From contig NZ_BNCM01000001.1 in the NCBI RefSeq assembly GCF_014656475.1, positions 372,001 to 436,000 on the forward strand: a stretch of DNA of 64,000 bases. The letters are read 5' to 3'. The translations under genes and the position numbers were made by a program. The notes beneath the pieces were generated by a model. It made no database searches. It worked only from the letters and a program-made list of their open reading frames with translations, and was not told the origin of the DNA. This document shows positions 45,875-58,177 of this stretch, one piece after another. Numbering within the stretch: position 1 is the stretch's first letter; each line of letters begins with the position of its first letter. This DNA comes from Sinomonas cellulolyticus. Its GTDB lineage: Bacteria > Actinomycetota > Actinomycetes > Actinomycetales > Micrococcaceae.

Positions 45875-46063
45875 TCAGTCCCGGTCACTCCAGCCGTCGC
45901 CGTCGGCGTCGGACGGATCCCACGCCCTGTTCCGCTCCTTGACCTTCTCGAGCGCCTTCTCGGCCTCGGCTCTGGTCTTGTAGGGGCCGATCAGCTGTGT
46001 GTAGTCGCTCTGAGCGTCTTCCTCGACCTCGTGGGTGCGGACGTTGTACCAGTACTCGACCAT
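45875..46063 (-). CDS. Small SPOR-like protein
   Basis: 62 residues. The sequence begins VEYWYNVRTHEVEEDAQSDY, continues QLIGPYKTRAEAEKALEK and ends in an acidic Asp-rich tail. The aromatic start and the 'GPYKTRAEAEKAL' strand-helix pattern resemble a minimal SPOR (peptidoglycan-binding) repeat, but no signal peptide or membrane anchor exists, so a cytoplasmic role is equally possible. GGAGG lies 8 nt before the ATG at 46063. It is convergent with panB and divergent from map. Similar short proteins are common in Micrococcaceae; the function is unknown. Confidence 0.75.
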   Translation of the reverse strand: MVEYWYNVRTHEVEEDAQSDYTQLIGPYKTRAEAEKALEKVKERNRAWDPSDADGDGWSDRD

Positions 46064-46127
46064 CCTCACAGCCTCCATCACGCGTCGTCTGGCATTCACA
46101 ACCGGCCCGTTCGAACCCCGTGACCAG

Positions 46128-46133
46128 TAGACT
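46128..46133 (+). promoter_or_regulatory. Putative -10 box of map, leaderless
   Basis: TAGACT ends 6 nt before the ATG at 46140. Confidence 0.5.
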
Positions 46134-46139
46134 CACCCT

Positions 46140-47018
46140 ATGCCTTCAGCCCCTTCCACGGCACCCATCGGCACGCTCGTGCGTGGCACGGTGAGCCCCG
46201 TCCTGCCAGTGCCCGATTCGATCCCCCGCCCGGAGTACGCGTGGAAGAAGGCGCCCGCGAAGTACACGGGCTCGCACGTGGTCTCACCGGAGAAGATCGA
46301 GAAGATCCGGGCGGCGAGCAAGATCGCAGCCCAGGCCATCGTCGAGGTCGGGAAGCACATCCGCCCGGGCGTGACCACTGACCAGCTCGACCGCGTGGGC
46401 CACGAGTTCCTCATCGCCCATGGCGCCTACCCCTCGACGCTCGGCTACCGCGGCTTCCCGAAGTCGCTGTGCACCTCGGTCAACGAGGTGATCTGCCACG
46501 GGATCCCCGATTCGACGGTGCTCGCAGACGGCGACATCGTCAACATCGACATCACCGCGTACAAGGACGGCGTCCACGGCGACACGAACGCCACATTCCT
46601 CGTCGGGGACGTCGACGAGGAGTCGCGTCTCCTCGTGGAGCGGACGCGCGAGTCGCTGCAGCGTGGCATCCGGGCCGTGGCCCCGGGCCGTGAGATCAAT
46701 GTGATCGGACGGGCCATCACCGCCTACGCCAAGCGCTTCGGATACGGTGTGGTGCGGGACTTCACGGGCCACGGGGTGGGTGAGGCCTTCCACACGGGCC
46801 TGATCATCCCCCACTATGACGCCGCACCCGCCTACAACATGATCATGGAGCCCGGCATGGTCTTCACGATCGAGCCGATGCTCACGCTCGGGACCATCGA
46901 GTGGGAGATGTGGGAGGACGAGTGGACCGTCGTCACCCGTGACCGCAAGCGCACTGCCCAGTTCGAGCACACGCTCGTGGTGACCGACACCGGCGCTGAA
47001 GTCCTGACGGTCCCCTAG
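46140..47018 (+). CDS. map: Methionine aminopeptidase, type I
   Basis: 292 residues. Removes the initiator methionine from nascent proteins. The pita-bread fold metal ligands are visible: Asp pair in [17 protein letters not shown], His in [12 protein letters not shown], Glu in FTIEPML and Glu in QFEHTLVV. The N-terminal extension of about 40 residues contains [11 protein letters not shown], as in actinobacterial MapB-type enzymes that bind the ribosome through a proline-rich linker; the zinc-finger Cys residues are absent. It is followed 76 nt later by ppgK. Confidence 0.95.
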   Translation: MPSAPSTAPIGTLVRGTVSPVLPVPDSIPRPEYAWKKAPAKYTGSHVVSPEKIEKIRAASKIAAQAIVEVGKHIRPGVTTDQLDRVGHEFLIAHGAYPSTLGYRGFPKSLCTSVNEVICHGIPDSTVLADGDIVNIDITAYKDGVHGDTNATFLVGDVDEESRLLVERTRESLQRGIRAVAPGREINVIGRAITAYAKRFGYGVVRDFTGHGVGEAFHTGLIIPHYDAAPAYNMIMEPGMVFTIEPMLTLGTIEWEMWEDEWTVVTRDRKRTAQFEHTLVVTDTGAEVLTVP

Positions 47019-47094
47019 CCCCGAGCTGCATCCAGGCCAGCTCCACCCGAGACCCGTCCGCCCACCCCAATCCCCCACCCGAGAAGGGCAACGC

Positions 47095-47895
47095 ATGGCC
47101 AAGAGCGAGAAGAAGAGCAAGTCCCACACCGTCATCGGGATCGACATCGGCGGCACCGGCATCAAGGGGGGAATCGTCGACCTGAAGAAGGGCAAGCTCG
47201 TGGGCGAGCGGTACAGGATCGACACGCCCCGGCCCTCCACGCCCGAGGCCGTCGCCGAGGTCGTCGCGCAGATCGTGGACGAGCTCAGCGGCCGCGACGG
47301 AGCACCCGACGCCGGCACTCCCGTCGGCGTCACCTTCCCCGCCATCATCCAGCACGGCGTGGCCCGCTCGGCTGCCAACGTGGACAAGTCCTGGATCGAC
47401 TACGAGGTGGACAAGGCGTTCACGAGCCGGCTCGGCCGCCCGGTCGAGGTGATCAACGACGCGGATGCCGCGGGCCTCGCTGAAGTGCGCTACGGCGCGG
47501 GCAAGGATGTCGACGGCACTGTCCTCGTCATCACGCTCGGCACGGGCATCGGCTCGGCCTTCGTCTTCGACGGCAAGCTCGTGCCCAACGCCGAGCTCGG
47601 CCACCTCGAGATCGACGGGCACGACGCCGAGACCAAGGCCTCGGCGGTCGCGCGCGAGCGGGACGGCCTCAGCTGGGAAGACTACTCGGTGCGCCTCCAG
47701 CGCTACTTCGAGCACGTCGAGTTCCTCTTCTCCCCAGAGCTGTTCATCGTGGGCGGCGGCATCTCCAAGCGGTCCGAGGAGTATCTGCCCCTGCTCAAGC
47801 TCCGGACGCCGATCATCCCGGCGAAGCTCAAGAACGAGGCGGGGATCGTGGGAGCGGCGCTCCAGGTGGCCATCCACCACAAGCTCGCCAAGTAG
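47095..47895 (+). CDS. ppgK: Polyphosphate glucokinase
   Basis: 266 residues. Phosphorylates glucose using inorganic polyphosphate or ATP, an actinobacterial glycolysis entry enzyme. ROK-fold phosphate loop GIDIGGTGIKGGIVD, glucose-binding INDADAAGLAEVRYGAG and the LGTGIGSAF loop are present. The Lys-rich start KSEKKSKS and Lys stretches near 25-30 could contact polyphosphate, by inference. GAAGGG precedes the ATG. It is terminated by the strong palindrome at 47906. Confidence 0.95.
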   Translation: MAKSEKKSKSHTVIGIDIGGTGIKGGIVDLKKGKLVGERYRIDTPRPSTPEAVAEVVAQIVDELSGRDGAPDAGTPVGVTFPAIIQHGVARSAANVDKSWIDYEVDKAFTSRLGRPVEVINDADAAGLAEVRYGAGKDVDGTVLVITLGTGIGSAFVFDGKLVPNAELGHLEIDGHDAETKASAVARERDGLSWEDYSVRLQRYFEHVEFLFSPELFIVGGGISKRSEEYLPLLKLRTPIIPAKLKNEAGIVGAALQVAIHHKLAK

Positions 47896-47905
47896 AGCAC
47901 GACGT

Positions 47906-47937
47906 CGAGGGGCCCGGACCGCGGTCCGGGCCCCTCG
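47906..47937. terminator. Bidirectional terminator between ppgK and nrdR
   Basis: A perfect 32-bp palindrome, with arms CGAGGGGCCCGGACCG and its exact complement, between convergent genes. Confidence 0.85.
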
Positions 47938-47966
47938 GTCGCTATTCGGGCTGTGGCCGGCGGCCG

Positions 47967-48467
47967 CTACGCTCCGGCGGCGGCAGGCTCCTGATCCGCC
48001 GGCTCGGATTCCCCGGTCCCGGCCTGCTCCGCGCGGAGCACGTCGATGGCCTTCTCGAAGTCGGCAAGTGATTCGAAGTCCTGGTAGACGCTCGCGAAGC
48101 GCAGATAGGCCACCTGGTCGAGCTTCTTGAGGGGGCCGAGGATCGCAAGGCCGATGTCGTGGGCCTGGATCTCGGCCGAGCCCGCCGAGCGGATGGCCTC
48201 CTCGACCTCCTGCGCCAGCAGCGCGAGATCGTCGTCCGTCACGGGCCTTCCCTTGCACGCCTTGCGGACGCCGGTGATGACCTTGGTCCGGCTGAACGGC
48301 TCGCCGGCGCCCGAGCGCTTGAGCACCGTCAGGCTCGTGGTCTCCATCGTGGTGAAACGGCGGCCGCACTCCGGGCACTGCCGGCGTCGGCGGATCGCCG
48401 AGCCGTCATCCTGGAGGCGGCTGTCGACGACGCGTGAATCGGGATTGCGGCAGAACGGGCAGTACAC
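47967..48467 (-). CDS. nrdR: Transcriptional repressor NrdR
   Basis: 166 residues. ATP/dATP-sensing repressor of ribonucleotide reductase genes. The N-terminal zinc ribbon ([16 protein letters not shown] and [13 protein letters not shown]) is followed by an ATP-cone domain ([20 protein letters not shown]) and an acidic C-terminal tail. The start is the GTG at 48467, giving the usual VYCPFC N-terminus, with TACCAT 7 nt upstream. An upstream ATG at 48476 would add three residues. Two NrdR-box-like dyads lie upstream, so autoregulation is likely. No nrd reductase gene is in the window. Confidence 0.95.
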   Translation of the reverse strand: MYCPFCRNPDSRVVDSRLQDDGSAIRRRRQCPECGRRFTTMETTSLTVLKRSGAGEPFSRTKVITGVRKACKGRPVTDDDLALLAQEVEEAIRSAGSAEIQAHDIGLAILGPLKKLDQVAYLRFASVYQDFESLADFEKAIDVLRAEQAGTGESEPADQEPAAAGA

Positions 48468-48474
48468 GCTACCC

Positions 48475-48480
48475 ATGGTA
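48475..48480 (-). promoter_or_regulatory. Putative -10 box of nrdR, leaderless
   Basis: TACCAT on the minus strand ends 7 nt before the GTG at 48467; TTGTGG (48499-48504) could be the -35, 18 bp away. Confidence 0.4.
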
Positions 48481-48511
48481 CTGACCGGGTGGCGGGCACC
48501 ACAACAGGGAA

Positions 48512-48548
48512 CCACAAGATGTAGTGGTCTCGACACTACGTGTAGGGG
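48512..48548. promoter_or_regulatory. Tandem NrdR-box-like sites upstream of nrdR
   Basis: Site 1 (48512-48527) reads CCACAAGATGTAGTGG and agrees with the ACACAATATATTGTGT consensus at 11 of 16 positions. Site 2 (48533-48548) begins ACACTACGTGTAG. The centres are 21 bp apart, two helical turns, as expected for tandem NrdR boxes. Confidence 0.55.
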
Positions 48549-48615
48549 TCTGCTGCACTCCCCCCTGCTTCAGCCTCCAAGGCCTCCAGCTGCCGGCGGT
48601 TCGGCTGCCCGCGCC

Positions 48616-49986
48616 TCAGCTGCGCGAGAAGCGGGCGTCCACGGCGTCCCCGTGCGCGGGCAGGTCCTCGGCATCGGAGAGGCTCCGGATGTGCCGCGCG
48701 ACCTCGGACAGGCCAGCCTCGGAGTAGTCGACGACCTGGATGGCACGCAGGAAGGTCGTCACGTTCAGGCCCGAGGAGAACGCCGCAGTGCCCGACGTGG
48801 GCAGCACGTGGTTGGACCCCGCACAGTAGTCGCCGAGGCTCACCGGGCTGTAGTCCCCCACGAAGATCGCCCCCGCGTTGCGGATGCGACCGGCGACGGC
48901 GCGAGCGTCCGCCGTCATGATCTCGAGGTGTTCCGCCGCGTACGCGTCGCACACCGCGATGCCGGCCTCGAGGCTGTCGACGAGCACGACGCCGGACTGC
49001 TCGCCCGAGAGCGCCTCCAGGACGCGGTCGCGGTGCTTGGTCTGCCCGACGAGGATGCCGAGCTGCTCGCGCACCCGGTCGGCCAGCTCGGGCGAGTCCG
49101 TGACGAGCACACTTCCGGCGCGGGGATCGTGCTCGGCCTGGCTGATGAGGTCCGCGGCGACGAGGTCGGGCCGCGCCGAGGAGTCCGCGAGGATGGCGAT
49201 CTCGGTCGGTCCGGCCTCCGCGTCGATGCCGACCACGCCCTTGACGAGGCGCTTCGCGGTCGCCACGAAGATGTTCCCCGGCCCGGTCACCACGTCCACC
49301 GGGGCCACCGCAGGAAGCTCGCCGGCGTCGTCGTGCGCGGCCGGGATCCCGTACGCGAACGCCACGATGGCCTGCGCCCCACCGATCGCGTAGACCTCGT
49401 CGATGCCCAGCAGTGCCGCGGCGGCAAGGATCGTGGGGTGAGGGAGGCCGTCGTTGTCCTTCTGGGGCGGCGACGCGAGGGCGATCGATGCCACGCCGGC
49501 GGCCTGGGCAGGAACGACGTTCATCACGACGCTCGACGGATAGACCGCCAGCCCGCCGGGGACATACAGGCCGACCCGGCCCACGGGGACCCACCGCTGT
49601 GTGACGGATGCGCCCGTGCCCGGGTGCACGGTGACGTCCTGGGGCACCTGTGCTGCCGCAAACGCGCGTGCCCGCTCGATCGATGCGCTGAGTGCGGCGC
49701 GGACGTCGGGGTCGAGGGCCTCGAGCGCGGCGGAGATGGCCGCGGCAGGCACCCGGGGGTGGCGCTGGCGGACACCGTCGAACCGCACAGCGAGCTCGGC
49801 CAGGGCAGAGAAGCCCCGGGCCCGCACATCGTCGACAATGCCCCGCACGGCATCCTCGACGCTCGCACCGTCTCCCGCCGTGAGCCTCGGCACGACCGCG
49901 CGCAGCTGGGCAAGGCCGAGGTCCTGGCCGCGGAGGTCGATCGTGCGGAAGGCGGGCGAGGACGTGGATGGGGAGCCGGAAGTCAC
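48616..49986 (-). CDS. hisD: Histidinol dehydrogenase
   Basis: 456 residues. Catalyses the last two NAD-dependent oxidations of histidine synthesis, histidinol to histidine. Conserved zinc/substrate segments are seen: [31 protein letters not shown], and [19 protein letters not shown] with the catalytic histidine environment. It starts at GTG, with TAGACT 6 nt upstream; that start region is nearly identical to that of dnaE. Other his genes are not in the window, and nrdR follows 149 nt downstream on the same strand. Confidence 0.96.
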   Translation of the reverse strand: MTSGSPSTSSPAFRTIDLRGQDLGLAQLRAVVPRLTAGDGASVEDAVRGIVDDVRARGFSALAELAVRFDGVRQRHPRVPAAAISAALEALDPDVRAALSASIERARAFAAAQVPQDVTVHPGTGASVTQRWVPVGRVGLYVPGGLAVYPSSVVMNVVPAQAAGVASIALASPPQKDNDGLPHPTILAAAALLGIDEVYAIGGAQAIVAFAYGIPAAHDDAGELPAVAPVDVVTGPGNIFVATAKRLVKGVVGIDAEAGPTEIAILADSSARPDLVAADLISQAEHDPRAGSVLVTDSPELADRVREQLGILVGQTKHRDRVLEALSGEQSGVVLVDSLEAGIAVCDAYAAEHLEIMTADARAVAGRIRNAGAIFVGDYSPVSLGDYCAGSNHVLPTSGTAAFSSGLNVTTFLRAIQVVDYSEAGLSEVARHIRSLSDAEDLPAHGDAVDARFSRS

Positions 49987-49992
49987 CGCACC

Positions 49993-49998
49993 AGTCTA
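49993..49998 (-). promoter_or_regulatory. Putative -10 box of hisD, leaderless
   Basis: TAGACT on the minus strand ends 6 nt before the GTG at 49986. Confidence 0.5.
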
Positions 49999-50020
49999 CC
50001 GGCGCACCGCTCCCCCACGG

Positions 50021-50534
50021 TCAGTCCTCGGGGCCCTCGCGGGGCGGCACCCACCACAGCGTCGTGAGCGCAAGCACGGTGAGCGCTACCACGCCAGGCC
50101 ACACCGCGAGCGAGCTGAGCGCCTGGAGGCCGAACACGGTCTCGGGAACGCTGGGGCTCACCCCACGGCTGCCGAGCACCCGTGTCAGGCCCACCCCGGT
50201 CCCCCATGCGGCGAAGGTGCCGAGCACGCTCCCGGCAAGAGCGGCAAGTCCCCGGTTCGGCAGTCCGGCGCGGCGCCGGGTCGCAGAGAGCACGACGGCG
50301 ATCACGGCTCCCGCGAGGAGCCCGAGCCCGGCGAACAGGAGGTCCCGTTCGGCCCAGCTCTGGTAGTCGCTTCCCGATCCGTAGAACAGCCCGCCCGGCG
50401 CCGCGGCCGCCCACACCGTGCCGAGAACCAGGCCCGTGAGGACGGGGTACACCGTCCATCGCACGAGCGACATGCGCTCGCGCCGCTCAGAGGGGCCGCG
50501 CCCGGGCGTGCTCTCCGTCTCCATCGCCGGCTGC

Positions 50535-50542
<8 letters not shown>
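50021..50542 (-). CDS. Membrane protein of unknown function
   Basis: 173 residues. A charged N-terminus of about 30 residues precedes four membrane helices (about 33-50, 68-90, 102-120 and 140-160). A YQSWAERDLLFAGLGLLAG segment and a short C-terminal tail WWVPPREGPED are visible. It looks like the DUF2567-type small membrane proteins, but I cannot assign a family. The ATG at 50542 overlaps the dnaE stop by 8 nt, so translation is probably coupled to dnaE; a TTG at 50545 is an alternative start. Confidence 0.75.
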
Positions 50543-54086
<3,544 letters not shown>

Positions 54087-54092
54087 CGGACC

Positions 54093-54098
54093 AGTCTA
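54093..54098 (-). promoter_or_regulatory. Putative -10 box of dnaE, leaderless
   Basis: TAGACT on the minus strand ends 6 nt before the GTG at 54086. Confidence 0.5.
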
Positions 54099-54125
54099 GG
54101 CGCGCACCGCGGCAGATCCGGTGAG

Positions 54126-54153
54126 GCACGACGGCGGGCACACGCCGTCGTGC
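54126..54153. terminator. Hairpin between the pseudouridine synthase gene and dnaE
   Basis: Perfect 11-bp stem GCACGACGGCG / CGCCGTCGTGC with a 6-nt loop. It would end the long division-cluster transcript before the dnaE promoter. Confidence 0.7.
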
Positions 54154-54180
54154 GCCCGCTGCCTAAGCCCCGCTCGGGTG

Positions 54181-55107
54181 CTAGATGCGGCCCTCGCGGA
54201 GGGCGTCGAGGGCATACTCGAGGTCCGCAGGATACGGGCTCACGGCCTCGACGCGCTCCCCCGTCCGGGGGTGGGCGAAGGCGAGGCGGTGCGCGTGCAG
54301 CCACTGCCGGGTGAGCCCGAGGTCGGCCGCGAGCCGGGGATCGGCGCCGTACGTGAGGTCGCCGGCGCAGGGATGACGCAGCGCGGAGAAGTGCACGCGG
54401 ATCTGGTGGGTGCGGCCGGTCTCGAGGTGGACCTCGACGAGGCTTGCGCGCCCGAACGCCTCGATGACCTCGTAGTGCGTCACGGAAGGCCTGCCGTCCT
54501 CCACCACGGCGAACCGCCAGTCATAGCCGGGGTGGCGCCCGATCGGCGCGTCGATCGTGCCCTGGAGCGGGTCCGGGATCCCTTGGACGAGGGCGTGGTA
54601 GACCTTCTCGACCATGCGGTCCCGAAAGGCCTGCTTGAGGACGGTGTAGGCGTGCTCGGTCTTCGCCACGACCATGGCGCCCGAGGTGCCGACGTCGAGC
54701 CGGTGCACGATGCCGGCACGCTCGGGCGCCCCGGAGGTCGAGATGCGGTAGCCCGCGGCGGCGAGACCGCCGACCACGGTCGGCCCGACCCAGCCCGGGG
54801 ACGGGTGCGCGGCCACGCCCACTGGCTTGTCGACGACCACGAAGTCGTCGTCGTCGATAAGGATCTCCAGTCCGTCCACGTCCTCCACCACCACTTCAAG
54901 GGGATTCCGGGTCTCCGGCCGCTCAACGAGGAGCACGTCGTCGGCCGCGACCTTGGCCGACTTGGCCAGTGCCCGGCCGCCCAGGTGCACGTGTCCGCCT
55001 GCCAGGAGCGCCGCCGCGGCCGAGCGCGAGACCCCGAGGAGCTCTGCGAGGACAGCGTCCGCCCGGGCGCCTGCAAGCTCGGGAGGAACGGTGAGGCGCT
55101 CAGGCAT
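54181..55107 (-). CDS. RluA/RluD-family rRNA pseudouridine synthase
   Basis: 308 residues. An N-terminal S4 RNA-binding domain (about 12-75) precedes the catalytic domain with the nucleophilic Asp in [13 protein letters not shown]. The later motifs [10 protein letters not shown] and [19 protein letters not shown] also match. Family members modify 23S rRNA uridines; the exact site cannot be told from sequence. The start overlaps the end of lspA by 8 nt, a conserved actinobacterial arrangement, so the genes are coupled. It is the last gene of the division cluster before the terminator at 54126. Confidence 0.95.
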   Translation of the reverse strand: MPERLTVPPELAGARADAVLAELLGVSRSAAAALLAGGHVHLGGRALAKSAKVAADDVLLVERPETRNPLEVVVEDVDGLEILIDDDDFVVVDKPVGVAAHPSPGWVGPTVVGGLAAAGYRISTSGAPERAGIVHRLDVGTSGAMVVAKTEHAYTVLKQAFRDRMVEKVYHALVQGIPDPLQGTIDAPIGRHPGYDWRFAVVEDGRPSVTHYEVIEAFGRASLVEVHLETGRTHQIRVHFSALRHPCAGDLTYGADPRLAADLGLTRQWLHAHRLAFAHPRTGERVEAVSPYPADLEYALDALREGRI

Positions 55108-55699
55108 TGCCGGCCCCCGGCGTCTGGCCGGAGGCGCTGTCTCCGGGCTGCCCGTTCTCCGGCGGCGTGGCCTCCCTGCGCTGGCGGCTCCCGTCCGGGG
55201 AGAGGCCCACGAGCGTCAGGAGGCAGACGAGGACGACGCCGCAGACGACGGCGGAGTCCGCAAGGTTGAAGATCGCGAAGTTCGGAAGCGAGATGAAATC
55301 CACGACGTGGCCCATCCCGAAGGACGGTTCGCGGAAGAGCCGGTCGGTGAGGTTGCCGAGCGCGCCGCCGAGGACGAGGCCCAGCGCGACCCCCCACGAG
55401 AGGGCGCGCACACGGCGTGCATAGACCAGGATGCCCACCGACACCACCGTCATGACGATCGTGAAGACCCACGTGACGCCCTCGCCGATCGAGAAGGCGG
55501 CGCCGGAATTGCGGATGTAGTACCACTGCAGGACCGGCGGCAGGACCGGGATGCGCTCGCCCTCAACCATGGTGCTCGTGACCCAGAGCTTGGTCAGCTG
55601 GTCGGCTGCGTAGGCGAGGGCGGCAACGAGGGCCAGGAGCACGACGGCGGTGCGCCGCCGTCGTGCTCCTGTCGCGCGGGCGTGGGGGGAGGTGTCCAT
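55100..55699 (-). CDS. lspA: Lipoprotein signal peptidase
   Basis: 199 residues. Membrane aspartyl peptidase (A8) that cuts the signal peptide of prolipoproteins. Four membrane helices; catalytic Asp residues in [10 protein letters not shown] and [11 protein letters not shown]; the conserved [11 protein letters not shown] loop is present. The ATG at 55699 is preceded by GGAAAGAAGA. The N-terminus is a polar, Arg-rich 18-residue stretch. A 16-bp perfect hairpin falls inside codons 10-21, which is unusual. The gene overlaps the pseudouridine synthase gene by 8 nt. Confidence 0.95.
   Translation of the reverse strand: MDTSPHARATGARRRRTAVVLLALVAALAYAADQLTKLWVTSTMVEGERIPVLPPVLQWYYIRNSGAAFSIGEGVTWVFTIVMTVVSVGILVYARRVRALSWGVALGLVLGGALGNLTDRLFREPSFGMGHVVDFISLPNFAIFNLADSAVVCGVVLVCLLTLVGLSPDGSRQRREATPPENGQPGDSASGQTPGAGNA
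55635..55670. repeat. Perfect 16-bp hairpin inside lspA coding sequence
   Basis: Arms AGGAGCACGACGGCGG and its exact complement around a TGCG loop, starting 29 nt into lspA. It carries the same GCACGACGGCG motif as the terminators at 39981 and 54126. Confidence 0.85.
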
Positions 55700-55718
55700 T
55701 CTTCTTTCCGATGGCAGC

Positions 55719-55757
55719 GCAAGGCCGGCGGCCGCCCATGGCGGCCGCCGGCCTTGC
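55719..55757. terminator. Hairpin between divIVA and lspA
   Basis: Perfect 17-bp stem (55719-55735 with 55741-55757) around CCATG, directly after divIVA and 20 nt before lspA. It could end the divIVA message or reduce read-through to lspA; there is no T-tract. Confidence 0.7.
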
Positions 55758-55766
55758 GGAGGCTGG

Positions 55767-56426
55767 TCAGACCTCGGCGTTGTCAGAGATCTCGGCCGTG
55801 GCGACGGAGCCGCGGGCCTCAAGGTCGCGAAGCTGGCCCTCGATGTAGTTCTTCAGACGCGAGCGGTAGTCACGCTCGAAGCCGCGCAGCTGCTCGACCT
55901 TGCGTTCGAGCACCGAGCGCTGCTGCTCGAGGGCGCCGAGAGTCTTCCGCGACTTCTCCTGCGCATCGTTGACGAGGCTGCTGGCCTCGATCTGGGCCTC
56001 GGCGATGATCTTGTCGCGCTGGTCCAGGCCGTCCTGAACGTGCTTGTCGTGCATCTGCTGTGCCATCGCCAGCAGCCCGGCCGCGGAGTCGGCGACCGAG
56101 GAGCGGCCTGCGGCCGTCTGCTGGGCGGGGGCGGCAGCGGTCTGCGCAGCCGGTGCGGCCTGCGTCGGAGCGGCCTCGGCCTTCGCGGGCTCGGGCTTGG
56201 CCGCCTCGCGGACCTCCGAACCCTGCTTCTCAGCGGCCTGCGGCGCACCCTGCCTGCCGGAGAGCTCGGCGACCTTCTTGCGGAGCTCGTCGTTCTCCTG
56301 GTTCAGGCGGCGAAGCTCGATGACGATCTCGTCAAGGAAGTCGTCGACCTCATCCTGGTCGTAGCCTTCGCGGAACTTAGTCGGCTGGAACCGCTTGTTG
56401 ACAACGTCTTCTGGCGTCAGAGCCAT
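55767..56426 (-). CDS. divIVA: Cell-pole growth protein DivIVA (Wag31)
   Basis: 219 residues. The N-terminal DivIVA domain (MALTPEDVVNKRFQPTKFRE, then a YDQDEVDDFLDEIVIEL coiled-coil start) binds curved membrane. A central Ala/Pro/Gln-rich linker (about 60-115) is followed by a second long coiled coil (about 120-205). In actinobacteria it recruits the polar cell-wall synthesis machinery and is usually essential. GAGGTG lies close upstream of the ATG. It sits in the conserved sepF-yggT-divIVA order, though the 137-nt gap to yggT may hold its own promoter. Confidence 0.96.
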   Translation of the reverse strand: MALTPEDVVNKRFQPTKFREGYDQDEVDDFLDEIVIELRRLNQENDELRKKVAELSGRQGAPQAAEKQGSEVREAAKPEPAKAEAAPTQAAPAAQTAAAPAQQTAAGRSSVADSAAGLLAMAQQMHDKHVQDGLDQRDKIIAEAQIEASSLVNDAQEKSRKTLGALEQQRSVLERKVEQLRGFERDYRSRLKNYIEGQLRDLEARGSVATAEISDNAEV

Positions 56427-56563
56427 CTGCTCACCTCATTGGTCTAATCGGTCAGGCAGCCTGCGCCACCACGACTACCGTATCTGAATTGTTACCGTCC
56501 CCTCCAGTCAGCCACTGCGGCGAAAGCGCCGCGGCCGGTGGACGGGAGGTGCTGGGGATGAAA

Positions 56564-56851
56564 CTACGCGAGATTCTGGACGACCGCCATCGCGATGACC
56601 ACCACGATGACGAGCACGATGAAGGCGAGGTCAAGGCTCATGGCACCGAGATGGAGTGGCTTGAACCAGCGCCGGGACAGCTTCATGGGCGGATCAGTCA
56701 TGGAATACACCGCGCTCGCCGCGACAAGCGCCGCGCCGCGGGGGCGCCATGATCGGGCAAAGGACTGGATCCAGTCGAAGACGAGACGCGCCACAAGCGC
56801 TATGAAGAAGAGCTCGAGGACGAGGTACAGGATGGCGAACAGGAAGCCCAT
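56564..56851 (-). CDS. YggT family membrane protein
   Basis: 95 residues with two membrane regions (about 3-24 and 75-92). The hallmark YggT segment is seen as LVFDWIQSFAR and TDPPMKLSRRWFKPL. Located between sepF and divIVA as in many Gram-positive bacteria, it is thought to help division or osmotic balance, but its mechanism is unknown. It begins 13 nt after the sepF stop; no strong ribosome-binding site is evident. Confidence 0.92.
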   Translation of the reverse strand: MGFLFAILYLVLELFFIALVARLVFDWIQSFARSWRPRGAALVAASAVYSMTDPPMKLSRRWFKPLHLGAMSLDLAFIVLVIVVVIAMAVVQNLA

Positions 56852-56864
56852 ACAGAGAAGTGAA

Positions 56865-57380
56865 TCAGCTTTGGTTGAAGAATGTCGCCTGGCCGTCGGC
56901 AGTCTTCTTGTCCTCGCCGAGGACCTCGACGGTGGATGGCGAGAGAAGGAAGACCTTGTTCGTCACGCGCTCGATGCTCCCGTGCAGGCCGAACACGAGC
57001 CCGGCTGAGAAGTCGACGAGCCGCTTTGCGTCCGCCTCCCCCATGTCGGTGACATTCATGATCACCGGAATTCCCTCGCGGAAGCTCTCTCCGATGACCT
57101 TGGCATCATTGTAGGAACGCGGGTGCACGGTGGTGATCTGGCGGAGGCCGCCGTCGTTCCGCACAGCTGCGGCACGCTTGATGGGCGTCACGGGTGCGCG
57201 GTACTCCTCGACCTCGGTCGGAGCCGCCTCCCGGGTGGCCAAGGCCGTGCGGCGTTCCTCGCGCTCAGTGTGCACTGGCTGTTCCTCTTCCGTCCGTGCG
57301 TGGTGGCCCTCAGTCTCGAACTGCTCCTCGCCGTCCGCCAGACCGAGGTAGATCATCGTCTTGCGCAGAGCGCCAGCCAT
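56865..57380 (-). CDS. sepF: Cell division protein SepF
   Basis: 171 residues. Membrane anchor for FtsZ in bacteria lacking FtsA. An N-terminal amphipathic helix ([16 protein letters not shown]) and an acidic/charged linker (20-85) lead to the SepF domain ([19 protein letters not shown], then [19 protein letters not shown]). The C-terminal FtsZ-binding fold ends the protein. AGGAG lies 6 nt before the ATG. The 80-nt gap from yggS may hold a further ribosome-binding or promoter signal. Confidence 0.96.
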   Translation of the reverse strand: MAGALRKTMIYLGLADGEEQFETEGHHARTEEEQPVHTEREERRTALATREAAPTEVEEYRAPVTPIKRAAAVRNDGGLRQITTVHPRSYNDAKVIGESFREGIPVIMNVTDMGEADAKRLVDFSAGLVFGLHGSIERVTNKVFLLSPSTVEVLGEDKKTADGQATFFNQS

Positions 57381-57460
57381 GCTCGACTCCTGTCCTCGGG
57401 CCCGTCGGGTGCAAACGCGGCGCCGGGTCGCTCGGCCCAGAAGGTCCCGGCAGTTTGAAG

Positions 57461-58177
57461 CTACCGCACGGCTGGGCGCGGGCCGAGGACATTGGTGCCT
57501 ATGCGCAGGTGTGTCGCGCCGGACGCCACGGCGGCCTCGAGGTCCTGGCTCATGCCCGCCGAGATCATCGTCGCCTCGGGGTAGCGCTCCCTCAGGTGCT
57601 CCGACACCGCGCGGAGCCGTCCGAACGCTGCAGCAGGATCCCGGCCGAGCGGTGCGACTGCCATGACGCCTGCGAGGGCGAGGCGCGCCGTACCGTCGAC
57701 GAGTTCGGCGAGGGCCGGCACCTCCTCGGGAAGCGCTCCACCGCGTCCGGAGGATGCAGCGGGGTCGAGGTTGACCTGGATGAGGCAGGAGACGCGGTCT
57801 TCTCTTCCTGACCCAGCCATGGCTTTGCCCAAGGCCGTCACGAGCGCCGGCCGGTCCACGGAGTGCACCGTGTGGGCGTAGCGGACCACGCTCTTGGCCT
57901 TGTTCGTCTGGAGCTGCCCGATGAAGTGCCAGACGAGTGGGAGGTGCGCGAGTTCGGCGGCCTTCGCAGACGCCTCTTGATCGCGGTTCTCGCCGACGTC
58001 GGTCACGCCGAGCTCGGCGAGCAGCCTCACATCGGAGGCCGGGTGGAACTTCGTGACGACGATGAGCCTCGGTTGTTCGTCTCTGCCGGCGGCCCGGGCT
58101 GCTGCCGCGATCCGGTCACGGACGCGGGCGAGGTTTGCGGAGAGCTCGGCCCGGCGCGCATCCTCGCCCTCAGCCAT
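57461..58177 (-). CDS. YggS family PLP homeostasis protein
   Basis: 238 residues. Single-domain PLP-binding TIM barrel that buffers pyridoxal phosphate. The PLP lysine is in [13 protein letters not shown], with [12 protein letters not shown] and [12 protein letters not shown] also conserved. The start is the ATG at 58177; an in-frame extension back to 58411 lies within pgeF and is rejected. The first bases overlap pgeF by 8 nt, so translation is coupled. Position between pgeF and sepF is conserved in actinobacterial division clusters. Confidence 0.95.
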   Translation of the reverse strand: MAEGEDARRAELSANLARVRDRIAAAARAAGRDEQPRLIVVTKFHPASDVRLLAELGVTDVGENRDQEASAKAAELAHLPLVWHFIGQLQTNKAKSVVRYAHTVHSVDRPALVTALGKAMAGSGREDRVSCLIQVNLDPAASSGRGGALPEEVPALAELVDGTARLALAGVMAVAPLGRDPAAAFGRLRAVSEHLRERYPEATMISAGMSQDLEAAVASGATHLRIGTNVLGPRPAVR

